A stretch of 64,000 bases of DNA from assembly GCF_029760955.1 (NCBI RefSeq), contig NZ_CP121682.1, forward strand, positions 3,534,001 to 3,598,000, written 5' to 3'. Position 1 is the stretch's first letter, and the number at the start of each line of letters is the position of its first letter. Positions 50,551-60,180 of the stretch are shown piece by piece. The DNA comes from Streptomyces cathayae. GTDB taxonomy: Bacteria; Actinomycetota; Actinomycetes; Streptomycetales; Streptomycetaceae. The position numbers and the translations under genes were made by a program. The notes beneath the pieces are model-generated. The model ran no database searches. It worked only from the letters and a program-made list of their open reading frames with translations, and was not told where the DNA came from.

Positions 50551-52146
50551 CTAGGAACAGCGCTTTCCGTTCGTGGGCGGGGTGCCGCGGAGGAGGTAGG
50601 TGTTGATCGCGGAGTCGATGCAGTCGCTGCCCCGGCCGTAGGCGGTGTGGCCGTCGCCCTCGTAGGTGAGCAGGCGGGCCGAGGAGAGCTGGTCGGCGAG
50701 GGACTCGGCCCAGCGGTAGGGGGTGGCGGGGTCGCGGGTGGTACCGACGACGACGATCGGGGCCGCGCCCTTCGCCTCGATGCGCTGGGGCTTGCCCGTG
50801 GCGCCGACCGGCCAGTACTCGCAGTTCAGGGCGGCCCAGGCGAAGCTCTCGCCGAAGACCGGGGAGGCCTTCTCGAAGTCGGGGAGGGCGCCCCGTACCT
50901 GGTCCGGGGAGGTGAAGGCGGGCGGGAGGTCCAGGCAGTTCACGGCGGCGTTGGCGAACATCAGGTTCGCGTAGTCGCCCTTGGCGTCGCGTTCGTAGTA
51001 GCTGTCGGAGAGGGCCAGGAGTCCGGCGCCGTCGTTCTTCTTCATCGCCGCCGTCAGTGCCGCGCGCAGCCGTGGCCAGGCGCCCTCGTCGTACATGGCC
51101 GCGATCACGCCGGTGGTGGCCAGCGACTCGGTGAGCCTGCGGCCCGCGGTGTCCCCGGTGGGGATCGGCCGGGCGTCGAGTTCGGCGAAGAACTCCTTCA
51201 GGTTCTCGCCGACCTGTTCGACACCGGTGTTCCGGCCGCCGAGGGGGCAGTCGCTCTGTCGTACGCAGTCCTTCGCGAAGGCCGTGAACGCCGTGTCGAA
51301 GCCCGCCGTCTGCTCGATGTTGAGCTGCCGCGCCGACAGCGAGGGGTCCAGCGCGCCGTCCAGCACCAGCCGGCCCGTCCGGTCCGGGAAGAGCCCCGCG
51401 TACGTCGCCCCGAGGAAGGTGCCGTAGGAGGCACCCACGTAGTTCAGCTTCTCGTCGCCCAGCGCCGCCCGCACGATGTCCATGTCCCGGGCCGCCTCGA
51501 CGGTCGACACATGGCGCAGCAGCTTCGGCGCGTCCGCCCCGCAGCCCTCGGCGAACCTCCGGTACGCGGCGACCAGCGTGTCGGTCTCCTTCGCGTCGTC
51601 CGGTGTGACGTCCGTCTGTGTGTACGTGTCCATCTCGGGGCCGTCCAGGCACTCGACGGGTTCGCTGCGGGCCACGCCCCGCGGGTCGACGGCCACCATG
51701 TCGTAGCGGGCGCGCACCTCGGCGGGGTAGCCGATGCCGGCGTACGCCTGGAGGTAGCCGATCGCCGAGCCGCCCGGCCCGCCGGGGTTGATCAGCAGCG
51801 AGCCCAGCCGCTCCCCCGGGCCCGTGGCCTTCTTCCGGGACACGGCGAGGCGGATGTCACCGGCGGACGGGTCGGCGTAGTCGAGCGGGGCCTTCAGCGT
51901 GGCGCACTGGAAGCCGGGCGCCCCGCAGTCGCGCCACTTCGGCTTCTGCTCGTAGTACGGAGTGAGCGCCGCGGGTGTGGCGCGGGGCAGTGCGGCCAGT
52001 GTCGCCGTCTCCTTCGCCGCCGACTTCGCGGAACCGGTGGTGCTCGTCGTACTCCCGGAGGAGCAGCCGGAGACCAGGAGCGCGGCGGCGGCGAGCAGCG
52101 TGGCTGCGGTGCGGGTCCTGCGGTGAAGGGTGCGCCGTGTGTGCAT
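50551..52146 (-). CDS. Secreted alpha/beta-hydrolase lipoprotein (tripeptidyl aminopeptidase-like)
   Basis: A 531-residue hydrolase of the SlpD/SlpE and Tap group of Streptomyces. It has a lipoprotein signal with LLVSGC (Cys at about residue 28). GGPGGSAIGYLQ forms the oxyanion region. The nucleophile Ser is in NYVGASYGTFLGATYAGLFP, an Asp follows in VVGTTRDPATPY, and the His is in YEGDGHTAYGRGSDC. The C-terminal TAP-like domain runs from about residue 410. It releases peptides from N-termini or acts on esters outside the cell. It lies 80 bp downstream of holB, on the same strand. Confidence 0.88.
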   Translation of the reverse strand: MHTRRTLHRRTRTAATLLAAAALLVSGCSSGSTTSTTGSAKSAAKETATLAALPRATPAALTPYYEQKPKWRDCGAPGFQCATLKAPLDYADPSAGDIRLAVSRKKATGPGERLGSLLINPGGPGGSAIGYLQAYAGIGYPAEVRARYDMVAVDPRGVARSEPVECLDGPEMDTYTQTDVTPDDAKETDTLVAAYRRFAEGCGADAPKLLRHVSTVEAARDMDIVRAALGDEKLNYVGASYGTFLGATYAGLFPDRTGRLVLDGALDPSLSARQLNIEQTAGFDTAFTAFAKDCVRQSDCPLGGRNTGVEQVGENLKEFFAELDARPIPTGDTAGRRLTESLATTGVIAAMYDEGAWPRLRAALTAAMKKNDGAGLLALSDSYYERDAKGDYANLMFANAAVNCLDLPPAFTSPDQVRGALPDFEKASPVFGESFAWAALNCEYWPVGATGKPQRIEAKGAAPIVVVGTTRDPATPYRWAESLADQLSSARLLTYEGDGHTAYGRGSDCIDSAINTYLLRGTPPTNGKRCS

Positions 52147-52226
52147 GATGCGAGCGTAACTGTGAGCGACGGCCCGAGTGCTTTGTGTGCGCCCCGTGCC
52201 CCGTACGAGTTACGGGGCGCGCGGAT

Positions 52227-53432
52227 TCAGCCCGCTCTGAGTGCCATGGTCATCGCCTCCACGGCCAGCAGCGGGGCCACGTTGCGGTCGAGGGCGTCGC
52301 GGCAGGCGGCGATCGACTCGAGGCGGCGGAGTGTGGACTCGGGGGAGCTGCCGCGCGCCAGGCGCTCCAGGGCCTCCTCGGCGTCCGTGTTGGCGAGGGC
52401 GACGCGGGAGCCGAGCTGGAGCGCGAGGACGTCGCGGTAGAAGCTGGTGAGGTCGGTCAGGGCCACGTCGAGGCTGTCCCGTTGCGTACGCGTTCGGCGG
52501 CGCTTCTGCATGTCCTCCAGGTCCTTGACCACACCCGCCGTACCGCGGGGCAGCCGACCGCCCTGGACCGCGCCGAGCGCCGCCTTCAGCTCGTCGGTCT
52601 CCTTGGTGTCCATCTGCTCGGCCAGTTGTCTGGCGTCCTCGGCGGCGGCGTCGACGAGTTCCTGGGCCGCCTTGAGCGCGCTCCCCACGTCGTCGACCCG
52701 CAGCGGCAGCTTCAGCACGGCGGCGCGGCGCTCGCGGGCCGCCGGGTCGGTGGCCAGGCGGCGGGCCCGGTCGACATGGCCCTGGGTGGCGCGGGCGACG
52801 GCGGCCGCCACGTCCGGCTCGACGCCCTCGCGTCGTACGAGCAGGTCGGCGACGGCGTCCACGGAGGGCGTGCTCAGGTTGAGGTGGCGGCAGCGGGAGC
52901 GGATCGTCGGCAGGACGTCCTCGACCGACGGGGCGCAGAGCAGCCAGACCGTACGGGGGGCGGGCTCCTCCACGGCCTTGAGGACGGCGTTGGCGGAGCT
53001 CTCGTTCAGCCGCTCGGCGTCCTCGACGAGGATCACCTGCCAGCGGCCGTTCGCCGGGGCGGTGAACGACTTGCGGACGGTGTCGCGCATGTCGCGCACC
53101 AGGATCATCGCGCCGACGGCGGTGATCGTGCTCACGTCGGCGTGGGTGCCGATCAGGGCGGTGTGGCAGCCGTCGCAGAATCCGCAGCCCGGGACTCCGC
53201 CGAGGGCACGGTCGGGGCTGACGCACTGCAGCGCGGCGGCGAAGGCGCGCGCCGTCTGGTGGCGTCCGGCGCCGGGCGGGCCCGTGAACAGCCAGGCGTG
53301 GGTCATCTTCGACGCCGCCGGCGCGGGGGCGCCGGCCGCCGCGGCGGTGACGAGGGCGTCGGCGTCCCGGGCGGCGGCGGTGAGCTGTTCACTCACCCGC
53401 TGCTGCCCGACGAGGTCGTCCCACACGGTCAT
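52227..53432 (-). CDS. holB: DNA polymerase III subunit delta'
   Basis: A 401-residue clamp-loader subunit. It shows VWDDLVGQQRVSEQLTAAAR, the P-loop-like FTGPPGAGRHQTARAFAAAL, zinc module cysteines in CVSPDRALGGVPGCGFCDGC, and VEDAERLNESSANAVLKAVE followed by PPxTV-like text (EEPAPRTVWLLCAP). The Walker A Lys is replaced by Arg-His (GPPGAGRH), as usual for delta', which does not hydrolyse ATP. ATG at 53432 has no clear alternative. It lies 89 bp downstream of the thymidylate kinase gene, a common order. Confidence 0.92.
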   Translation of the reverse strand: MTVWDDLVGQQRVSEQLTAAARDADALVTAAAAGAPAPAASKMTHAWLFTGPPGAGRHQTARAFAAALQCVSPDRALGGVPGCGFCDGCHTALIGTHADVSTITAVGAMILVRDMRDTVRKSFTAPANGRWQVILVEDAERLNESSANAVLKAVEEPAPRTVWLLCAPSVEDVLPTIRSRCRHLNLSTPSVDAVADLLVRREGVEPDVAAAVARATQGHVDRARRLATDPAARERRAAVLKLPLRVDDVGSALKAAQELVDAAAEDARQLAEQMDTKETDELKAALGAVQGGRLPRGTAGVVKDLEDMQKRRRTRTQRDSLDVALTDLTSFYRDVLALQLGSRVALANTDAEEALERLARGSSPESTLRRLESIAACRDALDRNVAPLLAVEAMTMALRAG

Positions 53433-53464
53433 GGGTCACGCCGCCCTTCCATCCGCCGCGTCTT

Positions 53465-53499
53465 CGTCACGTCCACCGCACCTCCGTCACGTCCACCGC
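53465..53499. repeat. 20-bp-period direct repeat between tmk and holB
   Basis: CGTCACGTCCACCGC occurs at 53465-53479 and again at 53485-53499, in the gap upstream of the holB start. It may be a duplicated element in the leader. Confidence 0.5.
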
Positions 53500-53521
53500 G
53501 TACGAGGCACCGCCACTCCTG

Positions 53522-56500
53522 TCAGCGGCCCCGGCCCCGGCCACCCTCGTCGCCGCGCCCGCCCTGGCCGTCGCCGCGCGGGCCCAGCAGTTCGTCCGCC
53601 AGCGTCGGCAGGTCGTCCAGCGGGGTCTCCTCGGCCCAGTCCGGACGCTGCCTGTTCCGGCCCGGCATGTTCTCGAGGTCGACCTGGGGCAGCTCGCGTG
53701 TGCTCACCTCATTGTCGTCCCGTGGGACCGCGGGCAGTACCGCCGTCTCCTCCACGTCACCCCGCGGCGGCACAGCGGGCAGCACCTCGGTCTCGTCGGC
53801 CGCCCGGGGCGGAACCGACACCTGCGGCAGCTCGGTGGTCACCTCGGCCGCGGAAGGCCCGGACGAAGCCGACGGCACCGGCGGCACCGACGCCCCGGAG
53901 GAACCGGGAGGCCCTGCGTCACGCCGGCCCGTGCCCGGCACCCTCGGCAGCACCGCCGTCTCGTCCGTGGCGCCCGGCACCGCCCCGAAGGGACCGGCCC
54001 CGTCCGTCGCCTTGGGGCCCGTCTCCGCCGCGGCCGCGGCCCGTTCCGCGCTGCGCCGGGCCTCCTCGGCCCGCCGCAGCGCGTCCTCGGCCTTGCGCTG
54101 CTTCTCCAGGCGCAGCGCCTCGGCCTCGGCGTGCAGCCGCTCCGCCTCCTCGGCCTGCTTGCGGCGGCGCTCCTCCTCGGCCCTGCGCCGGGTCTCCTCC
54201 TCCGCCCGTGCCTTCTCCTCGGCGAGGAGCCGCCGGCGCTCCTCCTCGGCTCGGCGGGCGGCCTCCTCGGCACGCTGCCGGGCCTCCTCCGCCTGCCGTT
54301 CGGCCTCGCGCCGCTGCGCCTCCTCCAGCTCGCGCCGCTTGCGCTCCTCCTCCTCGGCACGCAGCCGTTCCATCAGCTCCTGGCGCTCGCGCTCCAGGCG
54401 CTCCTCCTCGGCCTTGCGCGCCGCTTCCTCCTCCGCCTTGCGGCGGGCCTCCTCCTCGGCCTTGCGCCGCGCCTCCTCACGGGCCCGGATCTCGGCCTCG
54501 GAGAGCGGCAGCACCTGGTCGAGCCGGTGCCGGATCACGGTGCCGACCGCGTCCGGCTCCTGGCCGGCGTCGACCACCAGGTACCGGCCGGGGTCGGCCG
54601 CGGCCAGGGTGAGGAAACCGGCCCGCACGCGTGCGTGGAACTCGGCGGGCTCCGACTCCAGCCGGTCCGGTGCCTCGGTGAACCTCTCGCGCGCGGTCTC
54701 CGGCGCCACGTCCAGCAGCACGGTGAGGTGCGGCACGAGGCCGTTGGTCGCCCAGCGGTTGATGCGGGCGATCTCGGTCGGGGACAGGTCGCGTCCGGCG
54801 CCCTGGTAGGCCACCGAGGAATCGATGTAGCGGTCGGAGACGACGACGGCGCCGCGCTCCAGTGCGGGCCGTACGACCGTGTCGATGTGCTCGGCGCGGT
54901 CCGCCGCGTACAGCAGCGCCTCCGCGCGGTGGGACAGCCCGGCGCTGGAGACGTCCAGCAGGATCGACCGCAGCCGCTTGCCGACGGGGGTCGCCCCTGG
55001 CTCGCGCGTGAGCACGACCTCGTGGCCCTTGGCCCGGATCCACTCGGCGAGCGCCTCGGCCTGGGTGGACTTCCCGGCCCCGTCGCCGCCCTCCAGGGCG
55101 ATGAAGAAGCCGGCGCCCGCCGGGACCGGTACCGGGTCGTCGCCGCCGAGCAGCGCGTCCCGCAGATCCTGGCGCAGCGGCACCCCGGAACGGTCGTCGA
55201 CCTTGGCCAGCACCAGCGCGGCCACCGGCAGCAGCAGCGCGCCCACCAGCATCAGCGTGAACGCGGCACCGCCGTGCGCGAAGACGAACCGGCCGCTCTC
55301 CAGCCGGTGCGGCCCGATGGCCGCGGCCACCAGTGGGGCGATCACCGCGCCGAGTGCCACGAAGACGCGGACGACCGCGTGCAGGTGCTCCGTCGTACGG
55401 GCCCGCCGCTGGTCCTCGATCTCCTGGTCGAGCAGCGTGTGCCCGGTGTTGGCCGCGATGCCCGCGCCCACGCCGGCCAGCACGACGAGCAGCAGCACGC
55501 TGGTGACGTCCGGCACCAGACCGGCGGCCAGCAGCGCGACGCCGGTGAAGGCGAGCGCCAGGGCGAGCAGGCGGCGCCGCGACAGCGACGGCAGCAGGGA
55601 GGGCGCCGTCCGTATGCCGACGACGACACCGCCGGTCAGCGCGCCCACCAGCAGGCCGTACAGCACGGGCCCGCCGCCCAGGTCCGTGGCGTGCAGCACG
55701 AACACCGCGACGGCGGCCGACACCGCGGCGGCCACCAGGCCGGACGCCAGCACCAGCAGTGGCATCACGCCGGTGCGGCCCTTGTCGGGACCGGCGCCGG
55801 CGGCGCTCTTCGGGCGGCGCAGCCCCTCCAGCGGTGAGCGCGGGCGCGGGGTGCGCACGGCGGGCAGCTCGAGGAAGGTCAGGATCGACAGCGACGCGGC
55901 GAACAGTCCGGCCGCGACGTACGAGGCGAGGGCCGCCTGGTGCTGGGCGAACCAGTCGACGCCCGTGCCCAGCAGGTTGTTGAACAGCCCGGCGACGACG
56001 AGTACGAGGGCCGCGACCGGTACCACCACGAAGGTCGTGCGCAGCGACAGGCGGCGCAGCGCGTCCATGTGGTCCGGCAACGGCCGCACCGTCGCGCCCT
56101 CCGGGGGCGGGGCGGGCAGCAGCGCGGGGGCCGCGCCCTCCCGGCACACCGTCCAGAACCGCTCGGCGACCGATGTCACGAAGGCGGTGACGAGGAGGAC
56201 GGCCAGGGCGTTTGCGGGCATCCAGTCGATCCACAGCGGGGCGACGATGAGCAGGGCCGCCCGCAGCCCGTCCGCGCCGACCATGGTCCAGCGGCGGTCC
56301 AGCGGTCCGTCCGGCGAGGTGAGCGCCGTGAGCGGGCCGAGGAGAACGGCGCCGAACAGCAGCGTCGCGAGGATCCGCACCCCGAAAACGGTCGCCACTG
56401 CGAACGCGGCGCCCCGGGAGCCGCCGCCGAACGAACCTTCGGCGATCGTCGCCTGGAGGACGAGGAGGACCAGTACGAGGAGGGCGAGGATGTCACCGAC

Positions 56501-56641
56501 GCCGCCCACGAACTGCGCGCTCCACAGCCGTTTCAGCTGCGGACGGCGCAGCAGGGCGCGGACGGCGCGCTCGCGGGAGTCCGCGACCAGTGCGTCGTCG
56601 GGGGCCGGTTGAGGGGCCGCTGGCGGTTCGGCTCGCATCAT
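53522..56641 (-). CDS. tmk: MFS-like membrane domain fused to thymidylate kinase
   Basis: A 1039-residue fusion. Residues 30-480 contain about twelve hydrophobic segments of a major-facilitator type (GRFVFAHGGA and DRRWTMVGADGLR-type loops). Residues 511-715 are a complete thymidylate kinase: FFIALEGGDGAGKSTQAEAL (P-loop), VVLTREPGATPVGKRLRSIL, VVSDRYIDSSVAYQGAGRDL and APDRLESEPAEFHARVRAGF. This makes dTDP from dTMP. Residues 718-880 form a long Glu/Arg/Ala coiled coil, and the tail is Pro/Asp-rich. The fusion is known in Streptomyces. It lies between topA and holB. Confidence 0.9.
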   Translation of the reverse strand: MMRAEPPAAPQPAPDDALVADSRERAVRALLRRPQLKRLWSAQFVGGVGDILALLVLVLLVLQATIAEGSFGGGSRGAAFAVATVFGVRILATLLFGAVLLGPLTALTSPDGPLDRRWTMVGADGLRAALLIVAPLWIDWMPANALAVLLVTAFVTSVAERFWTVCREGAAPALLPAPPPEGATVRPLPDHMDALRRLSLRTTFVVVPVAALVLVVAGLFNNLLGTGVDWFAQHQAALASYVAAGLFAASLSILTFLELPAVRTPRPRSPLEGLRRPKSAAGAGPDKGRTGVMPLLVLASGLVAAAVSAAVAVFVLHATDLGGGPVLYGLLVGALTGGVVVGIRTAPSLLPSLSRRRLLALALAFTGVALLAAGLVPDVTSVLLLVVLAGVGAGIAANTGHTLLDQEIEDQRRARTTEHLHAVVRVFVALGAVIAPLVAAAIGPHRLESGRFVFAHGGAAFTLMLVGALLLPVAALVLAKVDDRSGVPLRQDLRDALLGGDDPVPVPAGAGFFIALEGGDGAGKSTQAEALAEWIRAKGHEVVLTREPGATPVGKRLRSILLDVSSAGLSHRAEALLYAADRAEHIDTVVRPALERGAVVVSDRYIDSSVAYQGAGRDLSPTEIARINRWATNGLVPHLTVLLDVAPETARERFTEAPDRLESEPAEFHARVRAGFLTLAAADPGRYLVVDAGQEPDAVGTVIRHRLDQVLPLSEAEIRAREEARRKAEEEARRKAEEEAARKAEEERLERERQELMERLRAEEEERKRRELEEAQRREAERQAEEARQRAEEAARRAEEERRRLLAEEKARAEEETRRRAEEERRRKQAEEAERLHAEAEALRLEKQRKAEDALRRAEEARRSAERAAAAAETGPKATDGAGPFGAVPGATDETAVLPRVPGTGRRDAGPPGSSGASVPPVPSASSGPSAAEVTTELPQVSVPPRAADETEVLPAVPPRGDVEETAVLPAVPRDDNEVSTRELPQVDLENMPGRNRQRPDWAEETPLDDLPTLADELLGPRGDGQGGRGDEGGRGRGR

Positions 56642-56695
56642 GCGTTCAGCCTATCGGCCCGCGCCGACATCACGGCGCTTCACCCTGGCATGCGC

Positions 56696-56726
56696 ACGCC
56701 CCGGCACCGAAGTGGTGCCGGGGCGT
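56696..56726 (-). terminator. Terminator between topA and the tmk fusion gene
   Basis: ACGCCCCGGCACC (56696-56708) pairs perfectly with its complement at 56714-56726 across a 5-base loop. It lies downstream of the topA stop (minus strand) and upstream of the fusion gene start. Confidence 0.75.
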
Positions 56727-56807
56727 TCGCATTCCGAACCCTTGGCGAAGATCCACACCTGGGAGCGGACGACGGACCGCCGTGCCGCACGGGGTCCCGA
56801 GGGCGCC

Positions 56808-59726
56808 TCAGTCCTCGGCGCCGTTCACGGCCGTCGCCTTCTTCGCGGCGGCCTTGGTCGCCGTCGTCTTCTTCGCCGTCGTGGTCTTCGCTGTCGTGGA
56901 CTTCGCCGCGGTCTTCTTCGCCGCCGCCGTCTTCTTCGCCGGGGCCTTCTTGGCGGCCGTCTTCTTGGCCGGGGTCTTCTTGGCGGCCGTCTTCTTGGCG
57001 GGCCCCTTGGCGCGCTTCTCGGCCAGCAGCTCGAAGCCGCGCTCCCGGGTGATCGTCTCGACGCTGTCACCGGAGCGCAGGGTCGCGTTGGTCTCGCCGT
57101 CGGTGACGTACGGACCGAAGCGGCCGTCCTTCACCACGACCGGCTTCCCGCTGACCGGGTCCTCACCCAGCTCCTTCAGCGGCGGCTTGGCCGCGGCCCG
57201 GCCACGCTGCTTGGGCTGGGCGTAGATCGCCAGCGCCTCCTCCAGCGTGATCGTGAAGAGCTGCTCCTCGGACTGCAGCGACCGCGAGTCGGTGCCCTTC
57301 TTCAGATACGGCCCGTAGCGGCCGTTCTGCGCGGTGATCTCCACGCCCTCGGCGTCGGCGCCGACCACGCGCGGCAGCGACATCAGCTTCAGCGCGTCGT
57401 CGAGCGTCACCGTGTCCAGGGACATCGACTTGAAGAGGGAGGCGGTGCGCGGCTTGACCGCGTTCTTGCCGGTCTTCGGCGTGCCCTCGGGGAGGATCTC
57501 CGTGACGTACGGCCCGTAGCGGCCGTCCTTGGCGACGATCGGGCGGCCGGTCGCCGGGTCGGTGCCCAGCTCGAAGTCGCCGCTCGGCTTGGCGAGCAGT
57601 TCCTCGGCCAGTTCGACGGTCAGCTCGTCGGGCGCCAGGTCCTCGGGGACGTCGGCCCGCTGGTGACCCTCCGCGTCCTTCTCACCGCGCTCGACGTACG
57701 GGCCGTAGCGCCCGACCCGCAGCACGATGCCGTCGCCCACCGGGAACGACGACACCTCGCGGGCGTCGATCGCGCCCAGGTCGGTCACCAGTTCCTTGAG
57801 GCCGCCGAGGTGGTCCCCGTCGCCGTTGCCCGCCTCGGCCGCGCCACCGTTGTCGGTGCCGGTGCCGCCCGCGGCGAAGCCGCTGTCGGGCACGGTCTCG
57901 CCGAAGTAGAACCGCTTCAGCCACGGCACGGACTGCGCCTCACCGCGTGCGATGCGGTCGAGGTCGTCCTCCATCTTGGCGGTGAAGTCGTAGTCGACGA
58001 GCCGGCCGAAGTGCTTCTCCAGCAGGTTGACCACGGCGAAGGAGAGGAAGGACGGCACCAGGGCCGTGCCCTTCTTGAACACATAGCCGCGGTCGAGGAT
58101 CGTGCCGATGATCGACGCGTACGTCGACGGGCGGCCGATCTCCCGCTCCTCCAGCTCCTTGACCAGCGACGCCTCGGTGTAGCGGGCCGGCGGCTTGGTG
58201 GCGTGGCCGTCGACCGAGATCTTCTCGGCGGTCAGGGCGTCGCCCTCGGCGACCTGCGGCAGCCGGCGCTCGCGGTCGTCGAGCTCGGCGTTCGGGTCGT
58301 CCGCGCCCTCGACGTACGCCTTCAGGAAGCCGTGGAAGGTGATGGTCTTGCCGGACGCGGTGAACTCGACGTCCCGGCCGTCGGACGCGGTGCCGCCGAT
58401 CTTCACGGTGACGGAGTTACCGGTGGCGTCCTTCATCTGGGAGGCGACGGTCCGCTTCCAGATCAGCTCGTAGAGCCGGAACTGGTCGCCGGTCAGGCCG
58501 GTCTCGGCCGGGGTGCGGAAACGGTCGCCGGAGGGGCGGATCGCCTCGTGCGCCTCCTGGGCGTTCTTCACCTTCCCGGCGTAGGTGCGCGGCTGCGGCG
58601 GCAGGTAGTCGGCGCCGTACAGCTGCGTGACCTGGGCGCGGGCGGCGGCGACCGCCGTCTCGCTCAGCGTCGTCGAGTCCGTACGCATGTAGGTGATGTA
58701 GCCGTTCTCGTACAGCTTCTGCGCGATCTGCATGGTGGCCTTCGCGCCGTAGCCGAGCTTGCGGCTCGCCTCCTGCTGCAGTGTCGTCGTACGGAACGGG
58801 GCGTACGGCGAGCGGCGGTACGGCTTGGACTCGACGGACCGCACGGAGAACCGCGTGTTCTCCAGGGCGGCGGCCAGGGCGCGGGCGTTCGCCTCGTCGA
58901 GCTGGAGGGTGTTCGCGCTCTTGAGCCGGCCCAGGGAGTCGAAGTCGCGGCCCTGAGCGACGCGCCTGCCGTCGACGCTCTGGAGACGGGCGACCAGCGA
59001 CGCCGGATCGGAGGCGTCCCCCGCGCGGCCGGATGGGGGTCCCCCCGCCGGAGCGAAGCCGGAGGTGGGGGAAAAGGTGCCCGTCAGGTCCCAGTACTCG
59101 GCGGAACGGAAGGCGATGCGCTCGCGTTCCCGCTCGACCACCAGCCGGGTGGCGACGGACTGGACACGGCCGGCGGACAGCCGGGGCATGACCTTCTTCC
59201 ACAGGACCGGCGAGACCTCGTAGCCGTAGAGGCGGTCGAGGATGCGGCGGGTCTCCTGGGCGTCGACCAGCTTCTGGTTGAGCTGGCGCGGGTTGGCCAC
59301 GGCCTCGCGGATCGCGTCCTTGGTGATCTCGTGGAAGACCATCCGCTTGACCGGGATCTTCGGCTTGAGGACTTCCTGGAGGTGCCAGGCGATGGCCTCG
59401 CCCTCGCGGTCCTCATCGGTGGCGAGGAAGAGCTCGTCGGACTCCTTCAGCAGGTCCTTGAGCTTCTTGACCTGGGCCCTTTTGTCGGCGTTGACCACAT
59501 AGATCGGCTGGAAGTCGTGTTCGACGTCCACACCGAGACGGCGGACCTCACCGGTGTACTTCTCGGGCACCTCCGCGGCGCCGTTGGGAAGGTCGCGAAT
59601 ATGCCCGACGCTCGCCTCGACGATGTAGCCAGGGCCGAGATAGCCCTTGATCGTCTTCGCCTTGGCAGGCGACTCGACGATGACGAGTCGGCGGCCGCCC
59701 TTCGCGGTCTCGCTGGTCGGGGACAA
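56808..59726 (-). CDS. topA: DNA topoisomerase I
   Basis: A 972-residue type IA topoisomerase that relaxes negative supercoils. The TOPRIM domain has RRLVIVESPAKAKTIKGYLG and FLATDEDREGEAIAWHL. The catalytic tyrosine is in GYITYMRTDSTTLSET. Three or four C-terminal RYGPYV-type repeats replace zinc fingers (GRYGPYVERGEK, GRYGPYLKKGTD, GRFGPYVTDGET). The last 85 residues are a Lys/Ala tail of AKKTAAKK type that binds DNA. TTG at 59726 is the chosen start, with GAGAAGAGCG upstream and the conserved SPTSETAKGGRRLV next. An in-frame palindromic repeat sits near codon 230. Confidence 0.93.
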   Translation of the reverse strand: MSPTSETAKGGRRLVIVESPAKAKTIKGYLGPGYIVEASVGHIRDLPNGAAEVPEKYTGEVRRLGVDVEHDFQPIYVVNADKRAQVKKLKDLLKESDELFLATDEDREGEAIAWHLQEVLKPKIPVKRMVFHEITKDAIREAVANPRQLNQKLVDAQETRRILDRLYGYEVSPVLWKKVMPRLSAGRVQSVATRLVVERERERIAFRSAEYWDLTGTFSPTSGFAPAGGPPSGRAGDASDPASLVARLQSVDGRRVAQGRDFDSLGRLKSANTLQLDEANARALAAALENTRFSVRSVESKPYRRSPYAPFRTTTLQQEASRKLGYGAKATMQIAQKLYENGYITYMRTDSTTLSETAVAAARAQVTQLYGADYLPPQPRTYAGKVKNAQEAHEAIRPSGDRFRTPAETGLTGDQFRLYELIWKRTVASQMKDATGNSVTVKIGGTASDGRDVEFTASGKTITFHGFLKAYVEGADDPNAELDDRERRLPQVAEGDALTAEKISVDGHATKPPARYTEASLVKELEEREIGRPSTYASIIGTILDRGYVFKKGTALVPSFLSFAVVNLLEKHFGRLVDYDFTAKMEDDLDRIARGEAQSVPWLKRFYFGETVPDSGFAAGGTGTDNGGAAEAGNGDGDHLGGLKELVTDLGAIDAREVSSFPVGDGIVLRVGRYGPYVERGEKDAEGHQRADVPEDLAPDELTVELAEELLAKPSGDFELGTDPATGRPIVAKDGRYGPYVTEILPEGTPKTGKNAVKPRTASLFKSMSLDTVTLDDALKLMSLPRVVGADAEGVEITAQNGRYGPYLKKGTDSRSLQSEEQLFTITLEEALAIYAQPKQRGRAAAKPPLKELGEDPVSGKPVVVKDGRFGPYVTDGETNATLRSGDSVETITRERGFELLAEKRAKGPAKKTAAKKTPAKKTAAKKAPAKKTAAAKKTAAKSTTAKTTTAKKTTATKAAAKKATAVNGAED
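59032..59075. repeat. Palindromic interspersed repeat inside topA
   Basis: The region contains GGGGGTCCCCCC and GCCGGAGCGAAGCCGG followed by TGGGGGA, an imperfect hairpin. It encodes GTFSPTSGFAPAGGPPSG, which interrupts the family alignment (GTF directly followed by GRAGDASDP in the homologue I recall). The sequence resembles short palindromic elements common between Streptomyces genes. Confidence 0.6.
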
Positions 59727-59982
59727 CTTCGCTCTTCTCTCCGGTCGACACTGGGGCCTCCCCGGGCTCTCGTCCCGGGGTCGGGTCTGCATTCACGGCT
59801 CGTGACGCTGCGGAGTGTGACGGTACCTCCCGCCCCCGTGTCAAACGGGAAAAGCCCGCAACGGCCACTCGAACGGTAACCCGACTTGCACCGTTCCTGC
59901 CGCCCGGACTGTCCGGACCCGGCCCGCTCCTCTGCGGAGCGCGACCTCTCGATTACCCGAATCCCCAGTTCGCCGACGGTCC

Positions 59983-60180
59983 TCAGAAGCGGGTGAGACA
60001 CCACACGCCGAGGACGAGGGAGATCAGCGAGACGAGGCTCGCGACGCCGGCCGATGCGACGGGGCTCACACCCTGGGCCACCGGGCGACCGCGGCGGACG
60101 CCCGTCACGGTCCAGGCCAGCAACCCGCCCCCGAACAGGCAGAACACCAGCCCCGCGAAGATCGCCGGTCCGCTCTCCAT
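59983..60180 (-). CDS. Small two-helix membrane protein
   Basis: A 65-residue protein with two transmembrane helices, AIFAGLVFCLFGGGLLAWTV (6-25) and GVASLVSLISLVLGVWC (45-61), joined by a basic loop (GVRRGRPVAQG). No family recognised. ATG at 60180 has AAGGGG upstream. It lies upstream of topA on the same strand with a 256-bp gap. Confidence 0.65.
   Translation of the reverse strand: MESGPAIFAGLVFCLFGGGLLAWTVTGVRRGRPVAQGVSPVASAGVASLVSLISLVLGVWCLTRF

Noticed and set aside
56640..59879. A 1079-codon frame opposite topA
   Set aside because: Antisense shadow made of Arg/Gly/Leu/His text; TopA motifs fix the coding strand.
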